Of a DNA stretch of 64,000 bases, positions 25,122-33,709 are shown one piece after another; within the stretch, counting starts at the first letter, position 1, and each line of letters opens with the position of its first letter. The notes below the pieces were generated by a model. That model did not search any database. It was not told the DNA's origin and worked only from the letters and a program-made list of their open reading frames with translations. The stretch spans positions 124,001-188,000 of the forward strand of contig NZ_BDCK01000030.1 of the NCBI RefSeq assembly GCF_001613465.1, written 5' to 3'. The DNA comes from Nocardia niwae NBRC 108934 = DSM 45340 (GTDB taxonomy: Bacteria; Actinomycetota; Actinomycetes; Mycobacteriales; Mycobacteriaceae). A program made the position numbers and the translations under genes.

Positions 25122-25901
25122 TCAGACCGCGAGGTCCCGGCGATCGAATGCGATGAGCGACAGCCCGCAGGCGACGGCGACGAGGATGGCCAGCACGAGA
25201 AGGTGTCCCGGATTCCAGCCGTTCACCAGCGGTGAGTCGCCGATGGCGTAGTAGAAGGGCGAGAACTTCCTCAGCCACGACGCCCCGTCGACGATTCCGC
25301 CGAGGCTGTTGGCCAGGTATCCGCCGAGCACCAGCAGCGCGGTGAGCCCCAGAGTCTGCGCCCGTCGCCCGGTGACCGCGCCGACCAGTTGGGTCAGGGC
25401 GGCGACTGCCAGTCCGAGTAGGCCGAGACCGGCCACGGCGGCGAGAATATTCCCGGCCGGCACGTCCAATTGTCCGGCTTCGGCTCCGACGAGCACGCTC
25501 GATCCCAGTACGCCGGTGACCACGCCGATCTGGACCGCGAGTGCGGCGAACCGCTGCCGGACCAGGCTGGTGCGGCTGATCGGTTGCGCGAGGAGCAGAT
25601 CCAGCGTCCCGCTCTCTTCCTGGGTAGCCGAGCGGACGCCCATGGTGACCGCGAAGATCACGACGAGCAGCAGGCCCATCAGGGCGAAGATGGTCGAGTG
25701 CAGATAACCGGCGGCGGTGGCGAAGTCGCCCATGCCCATCGCGTCGTAGATGCTGCTCTGTTCGATGTTCAGCGAGCCCTGCTCCGCCAATGACCGATAG
25801 GACGGCAGGTATATCAGCGGCACGATGGCCATGCCGAGCGACCAGCCGATCAGGGAGCGCTTCTGTTCCTTCAGGGTCTGCGTGTACACCGAGCGAGTCA
25901 T
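25122..25901 (-). CDS. ABC-2 type transporter permease
   Basis: A 259-residue integral membrane protein with six predicted membrane segments (for example LIGWSLGMAIVPLIYLP, IFALMGLLLVVIFAVTM, IGVVTGVLGSSVLVGA, ILAAVAGLGLLGLAVAAL, LGLTALLVLGGYLA, LLVLAILVAVACGLSLI). The cytoplasmic loop RSATQEESGTLDLLLAQPISR is the usual coupling element of ABC-2 exporters. It begins with AAAGGA before the ATG and follows the ATPase gene by 49 nt. The exported substrate is unknown; in similar GbsR-linked loci it is likewise undefined. Confidence 0.85.
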   Translation of the reverse strand: MTRSVYTQTLKEQKRSLIGWSLGMAIVPLIYLPSYRSLAEQGSLNIEQSSIYDAMGMGDFATAAGYLHSTIFALMGLLLVVIFAVTMGVRSATQEESGTLDLLLAQPISRTSLVRQRFAALAVQIGVVTGVLGSSVLVGAEAGQLDVPAGNILAAVAGLGLLGLAVAALTQLVGAVTGRRAQTLGLTALLVLGGYLANSLGGIVDGASWLRKFSPFYYAIGDSPLVNGWNPGHLLVLAILVAVACGLSLIAFDRRDLAV

Positions 25902-25950
25902 GACGGGGTCCTTTGTGCGAAGAGACTTCGGGCTGGATGGGGCAGTGGGT

Positions 25951-26838
25951 TCAGCGGTCGTAGAGGCTGAAGAACATCTGCTCGAGATCGGGCTCGCTGG
26001 ACAGCACGCTCACCAAGGGATACTTGGCGGCCGTCTTGAACAGTGCGTCGACCTCGCCCTCGGTGGTGCAATGCAGGGTGCGACCCTCGACGGTCAGATC
26101 CCGCACACCGGGCAGGTGTGCGAAGTCGTCGGCGAAGACATCCGCGCCGAAGACCATGTCGACGGTGCGTGGGGCGCGACGACGGAGTTCCTCCACATCC
26201 TCGGTGGCCAGTAGCCGTCCGGCGCGCATGATGACGGCGCGGTCGGCGGTCTGCTGCACCTCGGTGAGGATGTGCGAGGACATGAAGACGGTCTGCCCGT
26301 TGTTCTTGGCGTCGGTGACCAGGTCCAGGAATCGTTGCTGCAGAAGCGGATCCAATCCGGAGGACGGTTCGTCGAGGATCAGCAGATCCGGGGAGTGCAT
26401 GAAGGCGGCGATGATTCCGACCTTCTGTTTGTTACCCTTGCTCATCGCCCCGACCTTCTTGGACAGGTCCAGATCCAGTAGTCGCGCCAGCTCCTCGATT
26501 CGCCCAGCGGGAACGGTGCCGCGCTGATCGGCGAGGAACGCCAACAGATCTCGCGCGGTATTGCGGCCTTCGAGGGCGAGTTCACCCGGCAGGTAGCCGA
26601 TACGCCGTCGTAATTGCGCACCACCAGTGCGGGGATCGGTGCCGAAGACCTCGACGCGTCCGGCGGTGGGACGGATGAGGTCCAGCAGGATGCGAATGGT
26701 GGTCGACTTGCCGGCGCCGTTGGGCCCGAGAAAGCCGAACACTTCACCCTGGGCGACCTCGAGGCTCAAGTCGGTGAGGGCGATGTGCTTGCCGTAACGC
26801 TTGCTCAGGCCTTCGATGCGGATGGCGGGGGCGGTCAT
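25951..26838 (-). CDS. ABC transporter ATP-binding protein
   Basis: A 295-residue ATPase with Walker A GPNGAGKST, the Q-loop region GYLPGELAL, a signature-region segment MSKGNKQKVG (SGGQ-like, divergent), Walker B LLILDEPSSGLDP and the switch His in SSHI. The start ATG at 26838 is chosen over an upstream ATG because AAGGAGTG ends 2 nt before it. It pairs with the permease downstream to form an exporter. It is first in the operon, directly below the inverted repeat at 26883-26904. Confidence 0.9.
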   Translation of the reverse strand: MTAPAIRIEGLSKRYGKHIALTDLSLEVAQGEVFGFLGPNGAGKSTTIRILLDLIRPTAGRVEVFGTDPRTGGAQLRRRIGYLPGELALEGRNTARDLLAFLADQRGTVPAGRIEELARLLDLDLSKKVGAMSKGNKQKVGIIAAFMHSPDLLILDEPSSGLDPLLQQRFLDLVTDAKNNGQTVFMSSHILTEVQQTADRAVIMRAGRLLATEDVEELRRRAPRTVDMVFGADVFADDFAHLPGVRDLTVEGRTLHCTTEGEVDALFKTAAKYPLVSVLSSEPDLEQMFFSLYDR

Positions 26839-26882
26839 GTCACTCCTTCGCTGCAACTTGCAACGAGTTCTGCAAGTACGGT

Positions 26883-26904
26883 GTGTTCAGTAAATATTGA
26901 ACAC
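26883..26904. promoter_or_regulatory. Inverted repeat upstream of ABC operon, candidate GbsR operator
   Basis: GTGTTCA (26883-26889) and TGAACAC (26898-26904) are a perfect 7-nt inverted repeat around an A+T-rich 8-nt centre. It lies 45 nt upstream of the ATPase start, in promoter position, and is the obvious candidate binding site for the operon's own regulator. Confidence 0.55.
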
Positions 26905-26927
26905 AATGAATTGTCAAACCTAATGTT

Positions 26928-26945
26928 CATCAAACCAATTTGATG
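26928..26945. promoter_or_regulatory. Inverted repeat, candidate ArsR operator
   Basis: CATCAAA and TTTGATG form a perfect 7-nt inverted repeat around a 4-nt spacer. It overlaps the first possible start of the ArsR-phosphatase fusion, which favours the GTG at 26958 as the real start and suggests autorepression. Confidence 0.55.
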
Positions 26946-26957
26946 TATTCTGGCGGT

Positions 26958-27716
26958 GTGGTCGCCTCCGATCCGGTTCCTGTTCCGTTGCTGATGCGCA
27001 TGGCTTCGCATCCGTTGCGCTGGGCGGTGATGATCGAGTTGGCCGGTGGGGATCGCCGGGTGCGTGAACTGGTGAACGCCGTCGGCGAGCCGCAGAATTC
27101 GGTGTCGTATCACCTGCGGCTGCTGCGCACTGCGGGCTTGGTGAGCGCACGCCGCAGCAGCTTCGACGCACGCGACACCTACTACCACCTGGACCTGTCT
27201 GCCTGCGCGAACGCTCTCGGTGACGCGGCCGTCGCCCTGCACCCCGCGCTGGTTCCTACCCGCCGCGAGTGGCCCCGCGGGAGTTCGGTGCTGTTCCTGT
27301 GCACCGGCAACAGTGCGCGCTCCCCGATGGCAGAGGCGATGCTGCGGCATCGGGCCACCGGGATCCAGGTCACGAGTGCCGGCAGCCATCCCGCGCCGCG
27401 GATGCATCCGAACACGGCACGAGTCCTGCGTGCGGATTACGGCATCGATCTCGAACCTCGGCGGCCGCAGTCGCTGGAGGCGATCACCGGGCGGCGTTTC
27501 GACTACGTGATCACGTTGTGCGACAAGATCCGTGAAGTTCCCCGCGATCACGGAGCGGCCGTAACGACACACTGGAGCCTGCCCAACCCGTCCACCGCCG
27601 CCGACACCGATTGTGCGACATATCCGGAATTCCAGCGTGTCGCAAGCGAGCTCGATATCCGGATCGGATTCGGGCCCCCACCATCGCGGCAACGTCGCGT
27701 CACCGCGCCTCTGTAG
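26958..27716 (+). CDS. ArsR regulator fused to a low-molecular-weight phosphatase/arsenate reductase domain
   Basis: About 252 residues. The N-terminal 95 are an ArsR winged helix (HPLRWAVMIELAGGDRRVRELVNAVGEPQNSVSYHLRLLRTAGLV). The C-terminal part is a low-molecular-weight protein tyrosine phosphatase/arsenate reductase fold with the loop VLFLCTGNSARSPMAEA (nucleophile Cys115, C-x5-R). LHPALVPTRREWPRG is the linker. Such fusions occur in actinobacteria and may sense arsenic or act as regulated phosphatases. No arsenite pump is adjacent, so an arsenic role is not certain. Starts at ATG 26943 or TTG 26940 are possible but fall in the operator. Confidence 0.82.
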   Translation: MVASDPVPVPLLMRMASHPLRWAVMIELAGGDRRVRELVNAVGEPQNSVSYHLRLLRTAGLVSARRSSFDARDTYYHLDLSACANALGDAAVALHPALVPTRREWPRGSSVLFLCTGNSARSPMAEAMLRHRATGIQVTSAGSHPAPRMHPNTARVLRADYGIDLEPRRPQSLEAITGRRFDYVITLCDKIREVPRDHGAAVTTHWSLPNPSTAADTDCATYPEFQRVASELDIRIGFGPPPSRQRRVTAPL

Positions 27717-27786
27717 CCACCGCCGGCTGGTGACGGCCCGCTCCGATCAGCTCCATACCGAGAAACAATCACGAGGAGACTCGAAC

Positions 27787-28185
27787 ATGACGACCGCGCC
27801 GACCGAAGTCGCCCGCGTCCGCTACCTCATCGATGATGTGCGCGCGGCGGTCGAGTTCTACACCACCCACCTCGGCTTCACCGTCGACCTCGACGCCGCG
27901 CCCGCCTTCGCCGCCGTCCGGCGTGGCCCGTTGCAACTGCTCCTGTCGGGGCCCGGGAGTTCCGCCGGGCGCCCTCTGTCCGACGGCGTCACCCCGGCGG
28001 CGGGCACCGGCTGGAACCGCATCCAGCTCGTCGTCGATGACATCGCCGCCGAATCCGCACGACTGCGAGCGGCCGGAGTCCCCTTCCGCAATGACATCGT
28101 CAGCGGCCCCGGCGGCCGGCAAGTCCTGCTGCAAGACCCCGCGGGCAACCTCGTCGAACTGTTCCAGCCCGCCGCCGCGTCGTAA
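27787..28185 (+). CDS. VOC/glyoxalase superfamily protein
   Basis: A 132-residue protein of the vicinal-oxygen-chelate fold: VRYLIDDVRAAVEFYTTHLGF at the start, IQLVVDDIAAESARLRAAGVPF in the second half and the closing QDPAGNLVELFQP. A Shine-Dalgarno (GAGGAGA) precedes the ATG at 27787. It sits 70 nt after the ArsR fusion and 10 nt before the permease, so the three are probably cotranscribed. VOC proteins include lyases, dioxygenases and resistance proteins that bind toxic compounds; the substrate cannot be told. Confidence 0.82.
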   Translation: MTTAPTEVARVRYLIDDVRAAVEFYTTHLGFTVDLDAAPAFAAVRRGPLQLLLSGPGSSAGRPLSDGVTPAAGTGWNRIQLVVDDIAAESARLRAAGVPFRNDIVSGPGGRQVLLQDPAGNLVELFQPAAAS

Positions 28186-28195
28186 GCGCGCTTCC

Positions 28196-29557
28196 ATGTC
28201 GGACAACGCACCGGCCGGTCCCGCAGTACCCGACGAGCTCAGCCGCCGCCTGGGAGTGGCGGACGCGGTGGTGATCGGGCTGGGCTCCATGATCGGCGCG
28301 GGTATCTTCGCCGCCCTCGCGCCGGCCGCGCAGGCTGCCGGATCGGGGCTGCTGGTGGGATTGGCGATCGCCGCCGTGGTGGCCTACTGCAACGCGACAT
28401 CCTCGGCGCGGCTGGCCGCACGCTATCCGACGTCGGGCGGCACCTACGTCTATGGCCGCGAACGGCTCGGCGACTTCTGGGGCTACCTCGCCGGATGGGG
28501 TTTCATCGTCGGCAAGACCGCCTCCTGCGCGGCGATGGCGCTGACCGTCGGCAGCTACCTCTGGCCGGCCCACGCGCACGCGGTCGCGGTCGCGGCGGTC
28601 CTCGCGTTGACCGCTGTCGACTACGCCGGAGTGCGGAAGTCCGCGTGGCTGACTCGCGCGATCGTCGCGGTCGTCCTCACGGTGCTCGCGGCCGTGGCCG
28701 TGACCGTCCTCACCTCCGACGGCGCGCAGGTGGCGCAGCTGCGCATCGGCGGAGAAATGACCATCTCGGGTGTCCTGCAGGCCGCGGGCCTGCTGTTCTT
28801 CGCCTTCGCGGGATACGCGCGGATCGCGACACTCGGGGAGGAGGTGCGCGATCCCGCCCGCACGATTCCGCGGGCGATTCCCCTGGCGCTGGGCATCACC
28901 CTCGTCGTCTACGCCGTCGTCGCGGTCGCGGTGCTGATGACGCTCGGCGCTGCCGACCTCGCGTCGGCCACGACGCCACTGACAGATGCGGTGCACGCAG
29001 CCGGGGCCGGGTGGCTGGCGCCTGCGGTGCGAGCCGGTGCCGCGGTGGCGGCGCTGGGCTCGCTGCTCGCGTTGATCCTCGGCGTCTCCCGCACGACCCT
29101 GGCCATGGCCCGCGACCGGCACCTGCCCCATGTGCTCGCCGCCGTCCATCCCCGGTTCGCCGTGCCGCATCGGGCCGAGATCACGGTGGGCGTGGTTGTC
29201 GCGCTCCTGGCCGCCACCGTGGATCTGCGGGGCGCGATCGGGTTCTCCTCGTTCGGTGTACTGGCCTATTACGCCGTCGCCAACGCCGCAGCCTGGACGC
29301 TTTCTCCGGCAGAGAACCGACCGCCCCGTGTCATCCCCGGCATCGGCCTGGCCGGTTGTCTGCTGCTCGCCTTCGCTCTGCCGTTGACGTCGGTGCTGGC
29401 CGGGGCCGCCGTGGTCGCGGCCGGCGCGCTCGCCTACCTCGCGCGCCGCACGCTGACCCGCGGCGGCAGGAAGTCCACCGAGACCACGACCACCGCCGGA
29501 CCGACCGAGGGCGCCACCCCGATCGGAGGCGAGAACACACAGCGGCGCGGCGCCTGA
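28196..29557 (+). CDS. APC-superfamily amino acid/polyamine permease
   Basis: A 453-residue membrane protein with about 12 membrane segments. The first contains VIGLGSMIGAGIF, the substrate-binding signature of the APC family, and RYPTSGGTYVYGRERLG follows, as in CAT/LAT-type amino acid permeases. GEEVRDPARTIPRAI is the conserved cytoplasmic loop. The tail is hydrophilic and Thr-rich. The start at ATG 28196, 10 nt after the VOC gene, was chosen from the alignment of the first segment. Likely exchanges or imports an amino acid or amine; substrate unknown. Confidence 0.87.
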   Translation: MSDNAPAGPAVPDELSRRLGVADAVVIGLGSMIGAGIFAALAPAAQAAGSGLLVGLAIAAVVAYCNATSSARLAARYPTSGGTYVYGRERLGDFWGYLAGWGFIVGKTASCAAMALTVGSYLWPAHAHAVAVAAVLALTAVDYAGVRKSAWLTRAIVAVVLTVLAAVAVTVLTSDGAQVAQLRIGGEMTISGVLQAAGLLFFAFAGYARIATLGEEVRDPARTIPRAIPLALGITLVVYAVVAVAVLMTLGAADLASATTPLTDAVHAAGAGWLAPAVRAGAAVAALGSLLALILGVSRTTLAMARDRHLPHVLAAVHPRFAVPHRAEITVGVVVALLAATVDLRGAIGFSSFGVLAYYAVANAAAWTLSPAENRPPRVIPGIGLAGCLLLAFALPLTSVLAGAAVVAAGALAYLARRTLTRGGRKSTETTTTAGPTEGATPIGGENTQRRGA

Positions 29558-29960
29558 GGGCCGCCCGATCGAGAACGCCGAACCGCCGCGGCAAGGCACT
29601 CTCCTCGGTCCATGCCCTCTCGGTCGTGTCCGTTGTAGCGGCCGGCGGTCGCGCTGGATGCCGCGGAGCACCGGGCAGTCCTCGTGTTGGGTGGCTCCCG
29701 GAGGACGCCCGGGATAGCGGGAACGACTGATCGACTCAGCATTAAGTGACCATATATTCGTCGATTTTCGTCGGGATTGCGCATGGTGGTTCTTTGAGCC
29801 GGGGGGCGCCCCTGGAGGGCTCCCCTCGGCAGTGGAGTCGCGGTTAACTCGCGCTGTACCTGTGCAAATGGCAACCTTTGAGCACTGAATAAGCGACGCG
29901 CGCAGCGTCGGCCGTTCCTTTCCGAATCGCCAGCCAGACAGGAGCCGCTTCGGCTACTAT
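29558..29960. other. Intergenic region with a GC-rich hairpin
   Basis: No gene supported. At 29796-29822, GAGCC and GGCTC enclose the palindrome GGGGCGCCCC (29803-29812), a stable nested hairpin that might terminate the permease transcript; no T-tract follows. The last 40 nt lead into the promoter of the secreted-protein gene. Confidence 0.35.
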
Positions 29961-29976
29961 GTGAATAACGATTCAC
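29961..29976. promoter_or_regulatory. Inverted repeat, candidate operator of the small secreted protein
   Basis: GTGAAT AACG ATTCAC is a perfect 6-nt inverted repeat ending 18 nt before the start codon. TACTAT at 29955-29960 just upstream resembles a -10 element. The arms are like those bound by some TetR regulators, but no such gene adjoins. Confidence 0.5.
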
Positions 29977-29994
29977 TAACGAAGGAGCGCGATG

Positions 29995-30303
29995 ATGCGT
30001 ACCCCACTCCGCCTTGCCGCCGCCTCGGTCGCGGCTGCGACGCTTGTCGTCACCGCGGCCGGCGCGACGGCGGAACCGAGCGGATCGGCCCCGGTGATCG
30101 CTGTCGCGGGCGAAACCGGCTCGTCGGCGCTGGACTCCGGATCGGCGGCAGCGCGCACGGGTGCGTGGTATCTCCAGCGCGGCGATGTGATCGGCATTCT
30201 CACGTTGCTGGTCGCCGCTCCCTTGCAGATATTGACCGGCGGCATCTGCGACCTGGCCACGATCTCGGCACTCCCGAATCCATGCGTCAGCGCAACCCGC
30301 TGA
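29995..30303 (+). CDS. Small secreted protein of unknown function
   Basis: About 102 residues. A signal peptide (MRTPLRLAAASVAAATLVVTAAGATAEP) with cleavage probably after ATA or AGA is followed by a mature part with a hydrophobic segment (VIGILTLLVAAPLQIL) and two cysteines (GGICDLA, NPCVSA) near the C-terminus that could form a disulfide. AAGGAG at 29982-29987 gives best spacing to the ATG at 29995; ATG 29992 adds one Met. The family is not recognised. A perfect inverted repeat upstream suggests tight control. Confidence 0.75.
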   Translation: MRTPLRLAAASVAAATLVVTAAGATAEPSGSAPVIAVAGETGSSALDSGSAAARTGAWYLQRGDVIGILTLLVAAPLQILTGGICDLATISALPNPCVSATR

Positions 30304-30709
30304 AACGGAGCCGGGTCCGTCACGAACTTCAGGTGTGAAAGTGATTGCGAGCGAGATCATCCCACCGCCCGCGCCGCGGCGGCGCTGAACTCGTCCACGC
30401 CGGTGCGGGAGTGCAACGGCCGCAGTCGGATGACTGGGCGGCACCTTGCGTGCCCGCAACAGGAGTAGCTGTCGGTTCCAGAATGTCGGCCGAAGGGCGC
30501 GCTGTGCACGGACAGGTGCGGCTGGGCGGCGGTCGAGCTTGCAAGTTCGTTGCGGGGCAACCATTGTGCCGAACGTCCGGCGCTACGACAGGCTGCCCGG
30601 CGACAGGCTGTGCTGGGATCCGTTGCCCGCGTCGACGATTGCGCCGATCAGCAGTGGGCCACCCCTAGGCTGGTGAGGCGGTTGCTGTCGAGGAGCGGGA
30701 GGGTTCCGG
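30304..30709. other. Intergenic region, nothing recognised
   Basis: About 400 nt with no credible reading frame or RNA structure that I can support. Confidence 0.4.
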
Positions 30710-31360
30710 GTGGATGCTCGTCTTGTGTGGGGTTTCGTGGCGGCGGTGCTGGTCGCCTACGTGGTACCCGGTCCGGATTGGTTCGTGGTCCTGCGTCAGG
30801 CCTCGCGTTCGCGGGCTGCGGGTCTGTGCGCGGCGGCGGGCGTCCAGTGCGGTTTGATCGTGCACATGGCGGCTGCCGCGGTCGGTGTGTCGGCGATCTT
30901 GTCGACCAGCGCCGCGGCGTTCACCGCGGTGAAACTCGCTGGAGCGGCCTATCTGGTGGTGCTCGGTGCCCGCGCCCTGCGTGACGGGTATCGCGGCTGG
31001 CGCTGCTGGAATGTCGCGCGGCTCTCCAGTATGTCGCCACCGTCGTCGGTGACCAGGGTGACGGTGTATGCGCAGGCATTCACCGCCAACGTATTGAATC
31101 CCAAAGCGGCGCTCTTCTTCGTCGCGGTGCTGCCCCAGTTCCTGGCTCCGGCGAAGCCGGTGACACCACAGATACTGCTCCTCGGTGTACTCGACGTAGC
31201 CATCGGCTGCGTGTGGTGGCTGCTGCTGGTGGTCACTGCCACGCGTTTCCGCTCGGTGCTCCGACGACGACAGGCGCAGGTCGCCGTCGACACTCTCGCC
31301 GGAGTCGCGCTGACCGGCCTCGGTGGCGCGCTCGCTTTCACCGACCGTGCGCGGGTATAG
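30710..31360 (+). CDS. LysE/RhtB family amino acid exporter
   Basis: A 216-residue membrane protein with the LysE pattern: FVAAVLVAYVVPGPDWFVVLRQA at the start (GPD signature of the family), AGVQCGLIVHMAAAAVG, LAGAAYLVVLGARAL, FTANVLNPKAALFFVAVLPQF (NPK motif) and two C-terminal segments. GTG start. The family expels amino acids or quorum lactones; the substrate is unknown. Monocistronic. Confidence 0.87.
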   Translation: MDARLVWGFVAAVLVAYVVPGPDWFVVLRQASRSRAAGLCAAAGVQCGLIVHMAAAAVGVSAILSTSAAAFTAVKLAGAAYLVVLGARALRDGYRGWRCWNVARLSSMSPPSSVTRVTVYAQAFTANVLNPKAALFFVAVLPQFLAPAKPVTPQILLLGVLDVAIGCVWWLLLVVTATRFRSVLRRRQAQVAVDTLAGVALTGLGGALAFTDRARV

Positions 31361-31497
31361 CCCTGCTCGCGGCCGAGGGTGGGCGGCTTCCGGGGTGTTC
31401 TGCCGGCCGGCGTCGGTGAGGCGGGATTCAGCGGGGTTCCGGGGTGATTATGTCCGGCTTGCGGGGTATTCGCGGGCTGGGTGAACGGAGGTGGCTC

Positions 31498-32133
31498 ATG
31501 CCAGGGATCGAGAGCCGTGACGATCGGGAATGGTTCGCGACGGAGTCGGCGCGGGCACGATTCGCGCAAGAGTTGTTGCGGTCCGCCGCGCGGCCGGAGC
31601 GCATCGCGGGGGTCATCGAGGAGATCGTCGGGGACCGTATCGAGGTAGGCCCGGTTCAAGCCGGCCCAGGTGCGCTGGTATGCGTCACCGCCATCGGTCG
31701 GCCGGGGGACGTCCGGGCCGAAGCGTATGAGGGTCAGGGGTGGGATGTCGCCGTCGAGGTGCCGATCACGCTTAGGCTGCGGGTGGAGTTGGCCGGTGTG
31801 CCCGCACGATTCGCCGCCGCGGTCCGGGTCCGCATGCGAGTTCAGTTGGTGCTGGAGGACCCGTGCGCGGTTTTCGTCCGTACCGAGGAGGTCGGCGAGG
31901 AACACGTGGACGTGCGGGTCCGTGCGGTGGATGGTCCGGCACGCCTGCTCGGTCGGCTCGGTGACGTGCGTTCCATGGTCGCCGAACATGTCGTTGCTTA
32001 CATCGGGGACCTGCTGTCCAGCCCGGAAGTCCGTGAGCTGCGGCGCATCGACATCGCGCAGGTCATCGAGCGCGCGTGGGAGGCCGGTCTGATCATCAAC
32101 CAGGCGGCGCGGCCGATGACCCGCAGCGCCTGA
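31498..32133 (+). CDS. Conserved-looking hypothetical protein
   Basis: A 211-residue soluble protein, start ATG 31498 with GGAGG at 31487-31491. It opens with an acidic helical segment (ESRDDREWFATESARARFAQELL), then a beta-rich middle (DVAVEVPITLRLRVELAGVP and VRVRMRVQLVLEDPCAVFVRTEEV, alternating charged and hydrophobic residues) and a helical end. No known domain recognised. The beta segments and the paired Val-rich strands might be a lipid- or steroid-binding fold. Neighbours give no hint. Confidence 0.6.
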   Translation: MPGIESRDDREWFATESARARFAQELLRSAARPERIAGVIEEIVGDRIEVGPVQAGPGALVCVTAIGRPGDVRAEAYEGQGWDVAVEVPITLRLRVELAGVPARFAAAVRVRMRVQLVLEDPCAVFVRTEEVGEEHVDVRVRAVDGPARLLGRLGDVRSMVAEHVVAYIGDLLSSPEVRELRRIDIAQVIERAWEAGLIINQAARPMTRSA

Positions 32134-32340
32134 CCGCGCCGGCTGTGTGCCCTCCCGGCGCTGCCGACCGTTGGCGGGGTGGTGAAAATCGGCATCTGGG
32201 CGGGATCGCGTCGGGTGATCCCGGTGGTCGCCGTGCCTATGGGCAGGACGACGGCGTCGAGGTCGTCGCGGCACCGTGCGGGCTGCTGATCCCAGCCGCA
32301 ACCGGCCTCGGCCCGTTGCAGCCCGTGCGGGCTGAGCCCA

Positions 32341-33033
32341 TCAGGTGGCCGAGCGGAGTTCCACGCAGCACTCCCCGGCCTTGGGGGAGAGCACCGCGTC
32401 GAGGGTTTCCGCTTCGAGTCCGGTGAGCACGCCCGCCAGGTAGGCGCGGTTGAGCCCGCACACCAGTTCCGGTTCGGTGGCGGCGAGCGGATGAAAAGGG
32501 CAGTTCCGCAATCGGAGACAACTCGGTGTAGGGCGGGCCGGTTCGAAGCCCTGTTCGGCGAGCAGCGACTGCAGGACCGAGAGAGCGCGTTCCGCGCCGA
32601 GCCGGCCGGGCCGTGCCTGTTCCCGCGCGGCCCGGCCGAGGGCTTCGCCGCGATCGGTCGCGACCCGGTGCGCGGCGTCGCGAGCGGTCTCGCCGGCGCC
32701 GTGGGTGAGCACCGCGCCCAGCAGAATCTCGGCCAGTACTTCGTGGCGGCGTTCGGGGATGCTCACCCGCACCTCGGTGTCGGCGGGCTGGTAGACCTTC
32801 GGCGCGCGCCCGACCTTCCGGATGCCGCCGACCTGCTGGTAGCTCGCCTGAAGCAGTCCTGCGGCGACGAGCTTGTCCAGATGAAAGGCCGCGAGTTTGC
32901 GTGAGATCCCGACCTGTTCGGCGGCCTCGTCTCGGGTGACCGGCCGTCCGGCGCGGCGGATGAACCCGTACATCCCCCGCCGCAGCTCGTCATCGAGCGC
33001 GGCGACGGCGCCGATCGCCGATTCGCTGGTCAC
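32341..33033 (-). CDS. SufR-like winged-helix regulator with a cysteine cluster
   Basis: A 230-residue regulator. The N-terminal winged helix (RPVTRDEAAEQVGISRKLAAFHLDKLVAAGLLQASYQQ) binds DNA. The C-terminus has Cys residues in SCLRLRNCPFHPLA, LVCGLN and GECCVEL, the arrangement of SufR-type proteins that hold an iron-sulfur cluster. The GTG at 33033 is chosen because the homologous sequence begins there. Divergent from the DUF2231 operon, with a 24-bp palindrome between them. It probably represses or activates both in response to redox or iron-sulfur state, which is inferred from the family. Confidence 0.82.
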   Translation of the reverse strand: MTSESAIGAVAALDDELRRGMYGFIRRAGRPVTRDEAAEQVGISRKLAAFHLDKLVAAGLLQASYQQVGGIRKVGRAPKVYQPADTEVRVSIPERRHEVLAEILLGAVLTHGAGETARDAAHRVATDRGEALGRAAREQARPGRLGAERALSVLQSLLAEQGFEPARPTPSCLRLRNCPFHPLAATEPELVCGLNRAYLAGVLTGLEAETLDAVLSPKAGECCVELRSAT

Positions 33034-33114
33034 CAGACCACGATAACGCCGACCGCGATGGTCGCAATGCGGCGGGTGCCTGAGTGAGGTGCGGGACTTG
33101 ACCGGCACGGTGAA

Positions 33115-33138
33115 TTACGCCAATAATCTTTGGCGTAA
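33115..33138. promoter_or_regulatory. Perfect 24-bp palindrome, candidate SufR-like operator
   Basis: TTACGCCAA (33115-33123) and TTGGCGTAA (33130-33138) are a perfect 9-nt inverted repeat with a 6-nt spacer, between the divergent regulator and the DUF2231 gene. The next transcript starts 25 nt downstream with GTG at 33163. Confidence 0.72.
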
Positions 33139-33162
33139 ATAAAGCCAGGTTGGGAGGTTGTC

Positions 33163-33675
33163 GTGAGCGGGGACATGCAGCAGGCCAAAACCCCGGTCAG
33201 CGCCGCGCTGGCCGGCCCGTACGGCCATCCGTTCCACCCGATCCTGGTCACCGTGCCGATCGGTGCATGGGTGGCGAACTCGGTGTTCGACATCGGCTCA
33301 CACGCGGTCGAGGACCCGGCTTTCCTCGCCCGGGGCGCGCTCTGGCTGATCGCGCTGGGCGTGCTCGGTGCGCTGGCCGCAGCGGTGATCGGGTTGCTGG
33401 ACTTGTTCGCCATCCCGGCCGGCACCCCGGCATTTCGCACCGGACTGGTGCACATGAGCCTCAACCTGGCCGTCACCGCGGCGTACGCGATCAACTTCTG
33501 GTGGCGCACCACGGGCACCGGCCCCGATGGGGCCGTCCCGGCCGGGCCGCTGCTGTTGTCGCTGGTCGGTCTCATGACCGTGGCCGTGTCCGGCTACCTC
33601 GGCGGAAAGCTCGCCTACCGCTACGGCGTCCGGGTGGCCGACGAGACCACCCAGGCCACCGGCTACCACCACTGA
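33163..33675 (+). CDS. DUF2231 membrane protein
   Basis: A 170-residue protein with the DUF2231 pattern: GHPFHPILVTVPIGAWVANSVFDI, then four membrane segments (LWLIALGVLGALAAAVIGLLDL, TGLVHMSLNLAVTAAYAIN, LLLSLVGLMTVAVSGYLGG). DUF2231 proteins are thought to be haem- or cofactor-binding membrane proteins, often found near redox regulators. GTG start with GGGAGG upstream. First gene of the operon with the next two. Confidence 0.85.
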   Translation: MSGDMQQAKTPVSAALAGPYGHPFHPILVTVPIGAWVANSVFDIGSHAVEDPAFLARGALWLIALGVLGALAAAVIGLLDLFAIPAGTPAFRTGLVHMSLNLAVTAAYAINFWWRTTGTGPDGAVPAGPLLLSLVGLMTVAVSGYLGGKLAYRYGVRVADETTQATGYHH

Positions 33676-33709
33676 TCCCTATCCGATTCCATTTCCGTCA
33701 GGAGACACC

